This document shows positions 41,610 through 54,014 of a stretch of DNA of 64,000 nucleotides, one piece after another (position 1 is the first letter of the stretch; each line of letters begins with the position of its first letter). The position numbers and the translations under genes were made by a program. The stretch lies in contig CM055106.1 of the NCBI GenBank assembly GCA_029204225.1, forward strand, positions 39,585,827-39,649,826. Reading direction: 5' to 3'. The stretch comes from Diphasiastrum complanatum. Lineage: Eukaryota; Streptophyta; Lycopodiopsida; Lycopodiales; Lycopodiaceae. The notes beneath the pieces are model-generated. The model worked only from the letters and a program-made list of their open reading frames with translations. It was not told the origin of the DNA and did not search any database.

Positions 41610-42000
41610 TAATCAGAGTCAGTTTGAGGAAAATCCCACTTTATTGATAAATTTGAGAAGGTTACATTTCAAGTGTGTGACTGACTGTAGCGCAGGCATC
41701 CCAAAGGGAGCCGGGAACCACGACTTAGCTTCCCAGCCTTCAACTCTTGCCATCCAAACCCACTTGACATACAAGCAGCCAACTCGCCAACAACGATCAG
41801 ACTTAACCAACTTGAAGTTCCGAAAACCAACATTGAGATCCAACCTGACGCCATGCCAGATCGGGGTCCCGATGTGGGTGACTTCCCTCCAAGCAAGCCG
41901 CCCGACATACACCAAACTTAACCAACTCGAAGCTTCGTTACAAACGAGTAACATCCATTCCAAGCAAGCGGTCTGACTTACATCAGACTTAACCAACTGA
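41610..42000 (-). repeat. Inverted relative of the 61085-61740 repeat
   Basis: On the minus strand the order is the tandem-unit block (about 42000-41770) then the AATAAAGTGGGATTTTCCTC phrase (about 41640-41620), with part of the middle missing compared with 61.1-61.7 kb. It accounts for the long open frame at 41619-42047, which has no protein resemblance. Confidence 0.65.
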
Positions 42001-43218
42001 AAGCAACTTTCAACTCCTTTCATTACTATTTGTTCATTTAGTTCCATTCATGGTTTATATCTCGTGTGTTTACATACTTTCTTTCACATACGTTTCATTA
42101 TGGGATATTTGCCTCAATATGACAAGAATTAGCATTTATTTCGATTCGACGATATTCTGGGCACTATGGCAAGATTGAATTTTCAGATAAGCTAAATGCG
42201 CTCGTTCCTTACTATGAGTTTTGACCACATTCTGATACTGATATGATTGTGCTGGCTACATCCAAATTTAGAGGCAGACATGTCGAAGAGATAATACGCT
42301 TCTAGTATGATGCCTTTGTAGACGATCTTATTATTGCGATGGATCCAATACTGTTGATTCTCAGGATGTTTTAAATGTAGTAGCTAATTAAGAAATACAG
42401 ATCATTGTTGACACGACACTTGTTACTAACAATGTTTGCATGCTAAGTGCCTTGATGCTGCTCCTCAGTGCCTTGACACTAAATTAGAAGACTTTGCTCA
42501 TTCATGTCTTTCTACATCCACTGAGCTTGAGCATTGTTCAAATGCTATTCCTAATTCTCGTTCCTCAATTACTTCACCTATTCCAGTGTTTTCAATTGCT
42601 GCTATTGTCCTTGGTGCGGGTTCCATGGTTGTTGTGGTAAGCTCAACATTGGTATACGCTTACAATTTTCCTGATGCTTTTTAGTTCTCTCTGACAAGTC
42701 TGCATAATCTTCATCAGTATTTGATGCTTCCTACAATGGCTGCTTAACGAATTGATCTGGAAAGCATGACGATTTTTATATCGCTCCATTGGTAGCCCCT
42801 ATTTCTGTTGCATGTCCATACGTGATTCTTCTAGATGAGTATTTAGGCCCACATTTACCAGTTGGTGCATCAGCTCTTATGTCCGAGTTCTTGTTACTAA
42901 ACTTATGCATTACGTTCGTCTAGATGATACTTTACGCTCATGGGCATTATGGATCCCCCTTCACATGATGACAATATACATTCATAGGCCATGTTGTTGC
43001 TTTACATTTGTGGGCCTTATGCATACCTTGGGCTCAAAACCTTGTCCATGCATATATGACTATTCTAGCTATTGTTTGTAAAGATGATTTAATTATGCTT
43101 ATTTTCAAAGGATGTCTTTCATATGGTAGTTGCTGTTTATCTTGATGAGGTTCTTCTAGATGAGTGCCAATGTATTCTTCAGTATGGATGGGTTTGTTGC
43201 AGTTGAATCTCGATCTTG

Positions 43219-43527
43219 ATGATATACACTCTTGGGCTTTATGAATTCCTTGGAGTGTTGACCACATTTTTTGGATACGACCACATTCTTGGCCATTGCA
43301 AATACTTTGGGATGCCACGCACATGTCCATTCTAGTTGTTGTTTGTCAGGGTAATCTAGTTCCAGTTCCTTGATGATATACACTCTTGGGCTTTATGAAT
43401 TCCTTGGAGTGTTGACCACATTTTTTTGGATACGACTACATTCTTGGCCATTGCAAATACTTTGGGATGCCACGCACATGTCCATTCTAGTTGTTGTTTG
43501 TCAGGGTAATCTAGTTCCAGTTCCTTG
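43219..43527 (+). repeat. Near-perfect 154-bp tandem duplication in NLP intron 3
   Basis: GATATACACTCTTGGGCTTT begins at 43221 and again at 43375. The two copies differ by only about one extra T and one C/T change, so the duplication is recent. Confidence 0.92.
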
Positions 43528-44187
43528 GCATTCCTGGTTGCTGCATGATCTACTTTTGCGAGGATAGGTTGAAAGTTGACTGTGTTTGGAAGCTGTCCAA
43601 AGTAAAGTTCTTGTGATGCAGTAATATATAGTAGATATCTATTGCAGTCACATTTGAATCAGCTGCAAGCCTGCTAGAATATATAAGAGAATCGGTGCAG
43701 TTTTGCATATGTTCAAACTTCATATGTAAACTTTTGTTTGTCAGAAGCAACTCAAGGTGAACCTTAGTATTGTATGTGTTAATTGATTTTTTATTGCAAA
43801 GGATACAATATATGCAGTTTTGATGTACTCTTTATTGCAACTATAGAATATGGATAAAGATATGTACTTGCAAACTAGCCATAATCGGCATTACACAATT
43901 GGTAGATGTCAAGCTAATGTAGTGAAAATTAATCCAGCACATGTTGCTGTTGGTTATGCTCTATGTAGCATTATTTTTGTGGTTAGCTACAGGGGAGGAT
44001 AAATTTGTGGGAATCAATTATTAGATTTTGATAATTGAACTGTAGCCATGGTCTTGAAAATAGTCCCAGATCATCACTCTTACCATAATTGGCAGAAAAC
44101 TCAATCTGTTGAACTTATTGTCCATAGCCCTTTTTGAACCTTTTTATTATGGTTATTCTTCGTCCAATTATCTAATCTCCAAGCTCC

Positions 44188-44190
<3 letters not shown>

Positions 44191-44274
<84 letters not shown>
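44191..44274 (+). repeat. (GT)n(GA)n compound microsatellite before NLP exon 4
   Basis: About 18 GT units then 23 GA units, ending 75 bp before the exon 4 acceptor. Confidence 0.97.
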
Positions 44275-44275
<1 letters not shown>

Positions 44276-44349
44276 GTCATAGTTATTTTTTGTGTGAGCA
44301 GTGTGATTGTATTTGACATGAACTAATCAAAACAGTAACTTCCATGCAG

Positions 44350-45710
44350 TCTGTCCCACCACTTTGAAGCGAATCTGCAGGCAGCATGGAATATCCAGAT
44401 GGCCTTCCCGCAAGATCAATAAAGTGAACAGACATCTTAAGAAGCTTCAGGGAGTTATTGCTTCTGTGCAGGGCGAGGATGGAGCTTTTAGTCTCAATGC
44501 ATTGGCAGGAGATTTAAGTTCGGCAGCAGTAGTGGCAATGTCAGAAATTCAGAAGGTTAGCGTCACAGCACCAGAACAGGAGCATTTGCACACAGTGGCA
44601 TCTTCGGGTATTCCCAGTCAGATTATTGAAACTAAATCAGAAAGTCAAAATATGAGATTGCCACCTGATGGAAGTTTTGTCAAAGCAGATCGGTGTACTC
44701 CTGTCGAGGAGAAATCTCCTGGATGCTTTGTAACTGCAGCAATGAATTTTCCAGAAACTCATTCTGGAAATGAAGCTTCCAGTCCTTGTTCATTTAACAT
44801 GAACAGTTCTGGGTCTTTGGCTGTGTGTCAAGGATGTCACTCTCATCAGGAGCCAAACATAGGAGCTAAGGCAGTTTGTGCAAGTGCTGCTTCAGAAGAA
44901 AATAAGAATGATTGGATAGGCACAAATAGAGAAGATGATTCTGAAAATTGTTCTCGCGAGCCGTTGAATGGTCATCCTAGGAGCTGTAGCCCTTCAACAA
45001 GCGGGTGCAATTCCTCAACTCCAGGTGCAAGTTACAAAAGTAGTCCCTTGAATTCTGTCGAAGAATTGCAGGGAAGATCAACTTACAATGGTCTTGCTGG
45101 CTGTAATGTTACTGGTTATGAAGATGACAGTAATTCTTTGGAGTCACGTGTACATGGTTCTTCTGTGGCTCTTGCAGCATTAACTGGAGTGGGCTGTGAG
45201 AAGACCTTGAATAGTTCAAACTCACGTAGAGACCCAGGGGATTATGGTACTTTGACAGATCATGGGATCATCAATCAATTAGACGCTTTCCTGGAAGACA
45301 GTGATCCTGGCTCTCCTACTGTCATTCCCCCATTACATTTTGGTGCATCAAGAGATTGCAGTTCACCGTTTTCAAGTGTTGGCCATAGCTCACCAGACAG
45401 AAGGCCTTGCCAAGATGATTCCTTGATAGTAACTGTGAAGGCTTCCCTTGGAGCAGATACTGTTCGATTCAAGTTTTCTTCAGTGTGTGGGTGTGTTGAA
45501 CTTCGGAAGGAAATAGCAAAAAGATTTTCAATTGACCACAGTTCTTGGATCCTGAAATATCTTGATGATGAGGCAGAATGGGTGATACTTTCTTGCGACG
45601 CTGATTTTCAGGAATGCGTAGATGTTATGCATGCATCTGGTGGGCGTACCATAAAGCTTATGGTATGTGATTTTACAGCTTCCAGCAACATTGAAATGGA
45701 GGGAATATGA
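44350..45710 (+). CDS. NLP: NLP transcription factor, last coding exon (RWP-RK DNA-binding core and PB1 domain)
   Basis: The acceptor is ccatgcag| at 44349. The exon encodes residues 844-1296 and the TGA stop at 45708. The RWP-RK core follows directly: [14 protein letters not shown], then RWPSRK at residues 860-865 and the amphipathic [12 protein letters not shown] Ser/Asn-rich linker of about 330 residues leads to a PB1 domain at about 1201-1283. The PB1 has a basic-face lysine in VTVKAS and an acidic OPCA-like patch around YLDDEAEWV and SCDADFQEC, so it should be able to make head-to-tail contacts. RWP-RK binds nitrate-responsive elements in characterised NLPs, and PB1 mediates NLP-NLP and NLP-TCP contacts. 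This exon lies 15,475 bp from exon 3, across a transposon-filled intron. Confidence 0.94.
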
Positions 45711-47550
45711 AGAGTAGAGCGAGAGCTATTATGATTTTCCAATTGGATCTTTTTTGGTTGAGGGTAAATGTAACTTCTATGTAATCTCTTGTATCTGTAC
45801 AGTTTGACATCACCTTATATCGGGTTCTCTTGACCGTCGTTATGCCCCATGTGTACTCTAAACTTTCAGAACACTCGATTTTTCAGTTATTCAGTATTGT
45901 AACGTGCTTGTAAGTTATAATACACATTTTAGTGGGGTCTTTGTATGGGAGCAGTGGCAAAGTAATCTTTATAGTTTGTGAGGTCTCCGGACGTTGATTG
46001 TGTATGACGTATCTTTTGTGTTTTTTTTTTGCTTGAATGGCCCGTTCCTTAAAAAGGCAGTTCAGAACTTGTAGCAGACAAGCAATACATACATAGAATG
46101 AAACCTATGTATTTATGTCTCATGCCTTGAAGTGAACGTCGAACCTAGTTACTGTTCATGGACCTTGAAGCACTATTTACGCCAAAAAGTTTGGAATTTA
46201 TATCGTTGTTTTGCTAGAACTTATATCGTTGTTGTATTAATCAGTTTGAAGGACACTTGAATCAATTACAAATCGAAGTCGATGAACTTCAAGTGCAATA
46301 AAGAAGCGAAATGCCACAATATTTCAACAACGCTTTGTACTTTAAAAGTTTGATGAGCTGCCTACAGATTCACATCTTCTTAGCATCATTACTTTGTATC
46401 CCTGGACATAGAGAGTTTGATGAGGACGGCGTATAGATTCGCATCTTCCTGCATAGTTACTTTGCAACTGCTTCCTGGAACAGATGGTCCAATTACTTAC
46501 AATGCACTTAACAAAGATTCTTGCTATTCAGATTTCCTGCAAAGATTTTCCAGGTATATCCAGTATCAGAGGCAATCAGCTAAAAGGAAGGTTTATGCAT
46601 AAAATTCGATGGTAAGCATGCTGCTACACATTGGATGTAAAATTTCTTAAGGGTTTAATATTGAACTCAAGTTCCATAATACTAGCTTAGAGTATGCAAT
46701 ATAAATACAAAGCAAAACCCTATCGCATACTATATTCAAATAATGCTACTTCTTACAGCATTGCTTCAGATTTAAATAGGAAAGCTTCTTTTGGAGCTAT
46801 TAAAACGTTTTATAACAGTGCTTCAAATAGATCAAAATATGATTAAACTCAAAACCTTAATATGTGAACAGCCTAAACCCCTATAAATGCCTGTCAGATG
46901 CAACAGGCTGTATATAGTAATCCATAAACTTTGCTACGTAATCTAAGCTTGTTTGGGGGGCAAAAATAAAAGAGCAACTCTTTTTCGAGTACTTAAAATC
47001 TGAGACCCATTAATAGGATTAAAATGTGATATTCTATTATAGAATAACAGGATTGATTTTGTCTGAAGTTTTACGAGAGTATGTTGCATTGATTAAAAGA
47101 TATTTTATTGATAAACAATGTCAAGGTATGCTCACATATTCGTTATTATTTGGCACTATGCGTATATGTACTATAGTAGATTGTTGGCCCTTTGATTGTG
47201 CCATTGCAAACATGCATATTTAGAAGGTAGCATGCAAATCTCCTGTTTTATTCAGAATGTCATTTCGATGAATATATGCTTCTAGTTCCAAAATGTGGCT
47301 AGTTATACAAAAGTTACCATAACGTAAAATGGACCTACGGATTCTTGGTGAGTTGTTGGACTCAGTTCTCAAGTTAAATTTGCTTCTAGAAGGGTTCAAT
47401 GGACTGAGTTCTCAAGTTAAATTAGCTTCTAAAAGGGTTCAATGATCCAAGTACCTATTATGATTGAGCTATTCAAAGAATAGACACCATCGCAAGAATA
47501 CATTCATAGATAAGGTCTTCATCATTCATTGCAAGAAAGTATCACCCATT

Positions 47551-48796
47551 CGTGGGCAATTTTTCCGGTATTTTTTCACCTTTTTTTACCTTATGAAAAG
47601 CGTTGGACAGCAAACCAACGGTTGAATATCATTATCAACTTTTTTGAAAAGTGTTTAATCGCTGGTCAACGCCCTCGCTGATGCGGATCTGGCCGCTGGC
47701 CAGCGCTAGTTTTTTGAGTATTAATGCTTGAACTACAACAATCTACCATATGCTCTTTGTATGAGCAATGTTGCTTGCATTTTTCAATACGTAATGTGTT
47801 CAAAAATGCGATGGAGCGCTGTCTTTCCAATTGGTTTCTAGATTTACCAAAAGTTGTAGCATGAATATGGTTGATAAGAATGCTCTTACTGTACTCGATT
47901 GGCTGTGATTTGTACGTATTATTGCTACATACGATTGCTCTTTTGGTTTGATAAAGATGATGATGGGATCTGTCTCTGATAAACTAGTATTATGATGGCT
48001 GTGATTACGGAAAATGAAGTAGTAAAAAGGTGGTTGGATATGCTTATATGCTCTTGAGTAATAGTGATTGCCATTGCTAATAATCTGTATATGGTGGAAA
48101 ATGCTCTCGAAGAATGAAAAGCTATACGATTAATCTACGGATAAGTAAGTAGCTAGCTATTGATAATGACTCTGTCAGGCTTCAAGAATACTCTATACTT
48201 AATCCAATACCTTCGGTGTGAATGCCTTAGCACGTGGGTGATTCATTTAAGCAGCTGAAGATGGATAGTTCACAAGAGATGACTTCAACTCTCATTCAGG
48301 TATGACGCTTTACAGAATATCTCTGTCCATCTATGTAATGAAAAATAGTTGCTTACATGTAGAATGTATATGTAAAACTAATACGTTCTTTTTGTTCCTT
48401 TATTGATCAGTATGGCCTTTGCCCTGATACGGTTGCGTTAAAAGGGCAGAACGTATCGCTAAGTTAGGAAATGAATGATTGGGAAGATTGGACGTACTTG
48501 TTTTTAATGCAACCTAGTTGATAAAGTAGTGAATCTTGTTTCGGACATGGATAACAACTGATGCTCAACTATGACACATGTCTTCCTCACACAAGTAATT
48601 TGTGTGGTTTTGTTGTGTGGCATGGTGGCAGGGAACAACTGGGTGTCTTAAAACTTGCTTCGCTTTATGGTACTTTGTACTATTAAACTTCATACAGCTG
48701 TATTTTTACATGTTATGCTATAAATTGAAGGGTTCAAAGGATTTGGTCTTGACTTGTCAAGAGAGACTATGTGAAATCTTGTTACTCTCTCTCTCT
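47551..48796 (+). mobile_element. Element X, copy B
   Basis: From CGTGGGCAATTTTTC (47551) to TTGTTACTCTCTCTCTC (48796), this copy is collinear with copies A and C but lacks the large copy A insertion. Just before the short CT tail it has the inverted motif CTTGACTTGTCAAG (about 48749-48762). No coding frame was seen. Confidence 0.6.
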
Positions 48797-48885
48797 AGCA
48801 TCTCTGATGCCACCCCGACTACCCTTTGGTCGGGGTAGCACCAAACCTTTACCTTTACTTGTATTTTATGGATAACAAGGTATGT
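48797..48885 (+). mobile_element. Possible LINE 3'-end fragment with hairpin
   Basis: Directly after the CT tail of element X copy B lies a perfect 7-bp stem CCCCGAC/GTCGGGG (48813-48819 and 48829-48835) with loop TACCCTTTG. T-rich sequence and ACCTTTACCTTTACTTG follow. Such GC-rich hairpins before a short repeated 3' end are typical of plant LINE 3' termini. No coding part is present. Confidence 0.4.
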
Positions 48886-48989
48886 TGTATGATGTAGTCC
48901 GCAGGATGGTTTCAAGATGTGGTCACTCTTGGCTATGGGGAGCCCCTTCATCCTCCTAGTCCTTTTGTTCAGACTATTATATGTTGTAT

Positions 48990-50364
48990 GAAGAAGGTGT
49001 TGAAGTTCACAATTTGATTACTGCCTATGATATGGCTACTTGTAATGTTGCTGGGCCTACGCCTTCCATGAGGAAGGGTGACAACATACCAAGAGCTCCT
49101 GTGAGAAATTCAACAAGTATAGTAAAACAGCAATCGTGAGCATTGGTAATCCATCTAAATGAGCCTTTGTGGGCTTTATAGATGCAGATGAGGTATGGTA
49201 GAGAATCATTACCCAGGAATATAGCTGGTAAAAACTTAGTAATAGTGTTCAGTATATATGACAGGGAATCCTTAACAAAGTGAGATTGTTCATTAGGGAA
49301 AGGAGTAAATTTCAGACTGCTAAGTTTTTGTATGGCTAACTTTCGTACAAAGTATTTACACATGAAACAGGGGTTGTGTTGTGCTTTATCGATACCATTA
49401 CGTAAAGAAACGTGGTGAGTCATTGGCAATCCTATTTTTATTAGGAGTAGCAGTATTTCCATGAAGCCACTTACCCTTTCTAATATAGCTTAAAGCAATA
49501 TCCTTGCAAAAATCAGCATGTTTTATTTTAGTCATTTTGTCTACAAGTACGTAAGAAGGTAGTAGTTTCACAAGCTTGAACCATCCGTTATAATGTTCGG
49601 AAACAACCTCATTCACATTAGATTGTCGTAAAGTAATATGGTTTAAGCCTTTTTCTAAAGATTTTTGTAGGAAGGAGCTTTTAACAATACTACAATTGTG
49701 CATATGACATGACCAAATTTTTCTGAGACAAAATTTTTGAAACGTTTAAAGGAAAGACAATGGCAGGAATGTAGGTTTTCTATATCAAATTTGCAAAAAG
49801 CATCATAAGGGAAATACCGTTCACTTTTAATACTCAGTAGGTACAGCCAGCCAAAGATAATATCAGAGTTCGTCTACAATACCAAAAAGTTTGCATAAAA
49901 CGTGAGCTTAAAAGTACTTCACATGGATAGCCTCAAAAACTCTATTACGGTAACATAAATGTAAAAAAAAAGTCTCCCTGTATTGATGCTAGTGGTTAGT
50001 TTGTGACGGCCAGTCACTGATATACTGATTTCTCTTTTATTGTCCAGTCTTTGTCCTAACAACAATTAGGATCTGTAAAAGTTCAGCTTCTTGATTGGTA
50101 GATCATCTTTGGTGCCACTGCCTTGTCCTTCCTTTCCTTTGTAATCTGAAAGCCGCTTTTTCTTTCCTGCTCCTGATATAATTGAATTTGGATTGTCAAG
50201 GTTAAAAGTGCCAGTTCTTTTATTTGAGTTTTGGAAGTACTTATCTTGGAGGGTAGAAAAGCTTGGTCTTTTGAGAAGACGCTCTATTTCTCGGATTTTT
50301 TCGACATCTCCCAAAGGGGCAAGAAGTTTAGCAGAGGAGTCTTTTGCAAGTCAATGGAAGCATC
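48990..50364 (-). pseudogene. Second Penelope-like RT copy, C-proximal part (truncated)
   Basis: Minus-strand frames contain an open segment (50314-50066, lysine-rich, KIREIERLLKRPSF) not found in the + copy. Next come ITLRQSNVNEVVSEHYNGWFKL (about 49640) and HNPCFMCKYFVRKLA and LPYLICIYKAHKGSFRWITNAHDC (to about 49060), which match the 9006-10703 RT. Homology ends at about 48990, within the GALGMLSPFL block, so the catalytic core is missing. It is separated from its N-terminal part (54442-54780) by an inserted LTR element. Confidence 0.8.
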
Positions 50365-50369
50365 AATCA

Positions 50370-50838
50370 AGTTGAAATTATGTTAGAATCTAGTGCAGTA
50401 TGCATATCACATCACATAATCACCATAGCCACTTCTCACAAGCTCTCAAAGATGGCACAACAAAAGATAATAGATTACAAAGAAACATTGTACATATAGA
50501 GTATTCACAAATTGCATGAAAAGGCAGGTGTCCTAAAACTGGCCTACCACCTGTCAAACTAAGGTCGGGCCCAATATGGCCAAATTCGACTGACAAACTT
50601 GGGACATGCCCCCAAGTATAGTAAGTACTGTAAATAACTCTATACAGGCTAATTCTTCCTATGTGTGGCTACTCGGCTAACCCAAGTAGCCGGCTACGGG
50701 ATCAGTGCCCGATCAATATATCCTAACGGGTCACGTCCCGATCACAACCATATACAATAAACCAAAAAAATTGTACACTAATTACATCATCACATTTAGA
50801 GCTTATACTAATGAATCAGATCAAAACTGATTCTAACT
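50370..50838 (-). repeat. 3' LTR of the non-autonomous element
   Basis: It is 469 bp and adjoins the target duplication AATCA on its outer side and the polypurine tract on its inner side. Confidence 0.88.
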
Positions 50839-53800
50839 CTCTCCCTTAAGCTCAAATGTGATAAGAGTGAAAAACAATAATTTGTAGCAATGTCTGGAGT
50901 GTCCAAAAGATGTTATGCATATCCTGCTACTATGTACTTGATTCACACTCAAGCACACCAACAAACCACCAGGTTTGACTCACAAAGTATCATGTAAACA
51001 CAATGCTCATACAGAGAGTCTACCATACTCTCAAGCAACTGACTCGTCCCCAATCCGACTTGAACACAAGTGGACCACATGAGCAACATGGCTCAAACTG
51101 AGGAAATCCCACTGCCACCATGAGACTTACATCCTCCATCTAGCTAGGCTTACATCCTATCAGACACTTACAAGCACAAACCTGTAAAGCTGACATAAAT
51201 GAGCGACTGAGGCTCAACCTGAGGAAATCTTACTGCCACCATAAGATTGCATGCTCACCAGATAGACAGCTAGTGACAAGTCAATGAGCATAAAATGACT
51301 ACTTTGTTTTACTATAGCAAATGCACAACCACATACGACTCCGACTCAGATCTAGACTTCATGACAAGGCAGCATGCAAGCCCACACACACTCATGCAAA
51401 CCAACACGAATGATAAAGCGTCAAATACATGACCAAGGCCTGCCCAAACTGTGGTATCCTGTCGTACCAACACCTATGCCACATGTAGATCTGCTGCTAC
51501 ACCACTGGTCACAAATCAGGTCCTCAACCATGGCCTGCACTTGTAACCAAGATGCCCTCACGTCCAAGCATATCACATAGATGCCCTCATACATCATCCA
51601 AGATCAACCATCTCGAACCAATGAGTGCTCCAAGCCTCATCCCTGATGTATCTCCCAAACAAAGCTATGCTTCAAGCCGCTTTGCCCTGACATCATGTCC
51701 AATAAGCCCTGAAAGCTGATCCCCATCCATTCCCCATGCTCCTCAATGAATGAATGTACACAAATCTACCAAGTCCCTCACATGACTGTGCATGTCAACA
51801 TCCCTCCAACTGACCCTGTGAGATCTTCCATGGCCCAAACCAAATGATCTGCACCCTGTCATCACTGGAATCTGCATCCCTGATGCAATACTGATATGGC
51901 AAATTGACTTGACCTACCCAAACTGGCAGTTGAAGTGTATCTCCTCGATGACAAACCTGATACATTGCTCCATAGCTACAATGGCTTGATCAAAATTAAC
52001 TTACCGACTGCAAAACCACAAAATCATTACACTCACCACTCGCCAAGAGCATCTAAAGTGTGATTATTGACCCGTTCTTCATCCTCTACATGTCCCACAC
52101 ACAGCTCGTCCAATGCAAGTCCGCTATCTTGCCCAATGGCTTTCAGCCGACACCACCTCGACTTTCATCACCTGTGACCACCAAAATGTGTGTACCTCCA
52201 AGCTAGCCCATATTTCCCTCCGAACGAGAAATTTCTAAGCTACAGATGTGTGTGTCAATGTAGTATCACCTGACTCAACAATACCACTGCCGATCACACT
52301 TGTGAGAGCGTTCCCCCAAAGTGCCATTTGACGTTGGTTGGTTCTAACCCCAAAAGTTGAACCTGATCACAAGAATTTCGCACCTATAACTGGCATATCA
52401 TGCCTACTCTCACCTGTGATTGCTTGCCCTCTCAAAATTGTCGCCAATGATGAGTAGTCACGTCGCCAAACTGCACTTCCGTCGCCAATACTAGCTTTCT
52501 CCACACAATTTCGCTACCATTCGCTCCCATACTGCATTTACCGCCTCCAAACACCCTGTTACCCTGTCAGGATTAAGTAATAATGATTTCGAAGCAATAA
52601 TGCCTCATTGTACCGCCCTATAGCAGGTTTCACAGCCAAAAATTGCCCCGAATTTGGCCTTACAGTACCCAAATGGTGAATGTAGCCCATCACTAGGTCA
52701 CCTGCACTCCGCTCGATAGAATGGTGATGAAAACATCCCAAAACATGTCTCTCCCTACTCTTTGACGTCGCTTTGTCCGCTAGCTATGAGCAGCCAGTTT
52801 TAGGGGTCATTTTGGCCTAAGGATGGCCGAAAAATGTGCCTTCTAGCCCCAATTAGCCCCAATGCTAATTTGCCTTGCATTTTTCAACTAAAACTTCAAA
52901 CTGAAGTTTCTTAATAAAGAAATGGCATTTCTGCCCTTCAGGTCTCTTTTGGCCCTTTCCATTGAAAATTGTTAATGAAGGTGTTTTCAAAATAACCCTT
53001 CAATTTTTTATGGACCCTCTTCATTCATCATTCGATGGTGGCCCTCTACCCGGTGGTGGATATTGCTCCCTGAACAGTCTATCACGGCCTTCCATCGCGA
53101 TGGATCAATATCTAGTGGTCACAAACCCAACTGCGCGCTGACCCAAGTCCCTCTAGCCGTTGCTCACTTGAAGGCACTACGCTTCGATCTCCGTTGGGCG
53201 CACGCGACTGGCTTGCGGCCTCCTCCGTCTCTCTTTTCTTCCATAATTCACCTCTATAGCTAGGGTTTCAGAAGCTTTCCAGCCATCAATCGACTGGCTT
53301 CATCGATCTGCCTGGAGCATGGCTATCCGTGGCCGTCTGAGGACAGGGTCGCCCCATCAAAACGCCCTTCTGGAGCACTTTACAGATCCAAAATATGTCT
53401 ACCATGGAGAAAGATCCAGCTCTTTCAGGCTGTAAACCCTAGCCCTGTGAGGAAGCAAAGTTCTTGGGCATTTCTCAGGCTTTCCCTGAGCTTTCACTTG
53501 TAGCTCCTATCTGGATGAGGTCTCCCTACCTCTAGCTTAGTAACACAATTTATGGCTTGCCAATTGGTGCAGTATCAACTGCAAACACACTGGTTTTCAT
53601 TCCAAACAGTCAACACCCCACGAAACTGGAAATTTTTCAAATTTCCTCCGTTTTCCACCCAATCGATCCCTGTAAATTGCTATGGCTCTCCATCACTGCT
53701 CTTTGCAAACTTTCTGCAAGCCCTGTTGTGCCAAACGGCTGTCCACACAGTAAATCATAAAGCCACCATCGATGATTTCCCTGAAACCACCAAAACTGCA

Positions 53801-54003
53801 AGTTTCTCCGAAATCCACCTATGACAATCGTTATGATCTTCCTCGAAGCTCCGATCGAAAGAACTTTGCTGTCTCATGACATCCGGACTGCCGATACCCC
53901 ATATGGAGTCCTCTCTCCTGAGACGCTTTGAGTGTTATTTCTCCTGGTAAAAGACGCTATCCCATAGCTTCACCGGATCGTGCATACTTGCTACACCCTG
54001 TAA
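50839..54003 (-). other. Interior of the non-autonomous LTR element, no recognised coding
   Basis: About 3.2 kb with C-rich, pyrimidine-biased composition on the + strand. Stop codons are frequent in all six frames and no gag, protease, integrase or RT motif was seen. Short open frames (for example 53552-53824) show no family resemblance. Confidence 0.7.
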
Positions 54004-54014
54004 CTCTGATACCA

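Larger units (their letters stand above)
28875..44349 (+). other. NLP intron 3 (15.5 kb) filled with retroelements
   Basis: The intron separates the two halves of the RWP-RK domain. It contains a LINE RT relic (about 30150-30690, minus), an LTR with PBS (30848-31315), a nearly complete Copia (32459-37815, minus) and a Copia gag/integrase relic (38953-39520, plus). It also holds short tandem repeats (40.87-41.22 and 43.2-43.5 kb), a repeat shared with 61.1-61.7 kb, and a GT/GA microsatellite 76 bp before the acceptor. The flanking exon phases are intact, so the whole 15,475 bp should be removed as one intron. The stretches 28.9-30.1, 39.5-40.8 and 42.0-43.2 kb hold nothing that I recognise. 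Confidence 0.85.

Noticed and set aside
41383-42047. Long frames on both strands (197 and 142 codons)
   Set aside because: They fall on a dispersed repeat that recurs inverted at 61.1-61.7 kb, and they lack protein-like motifs.
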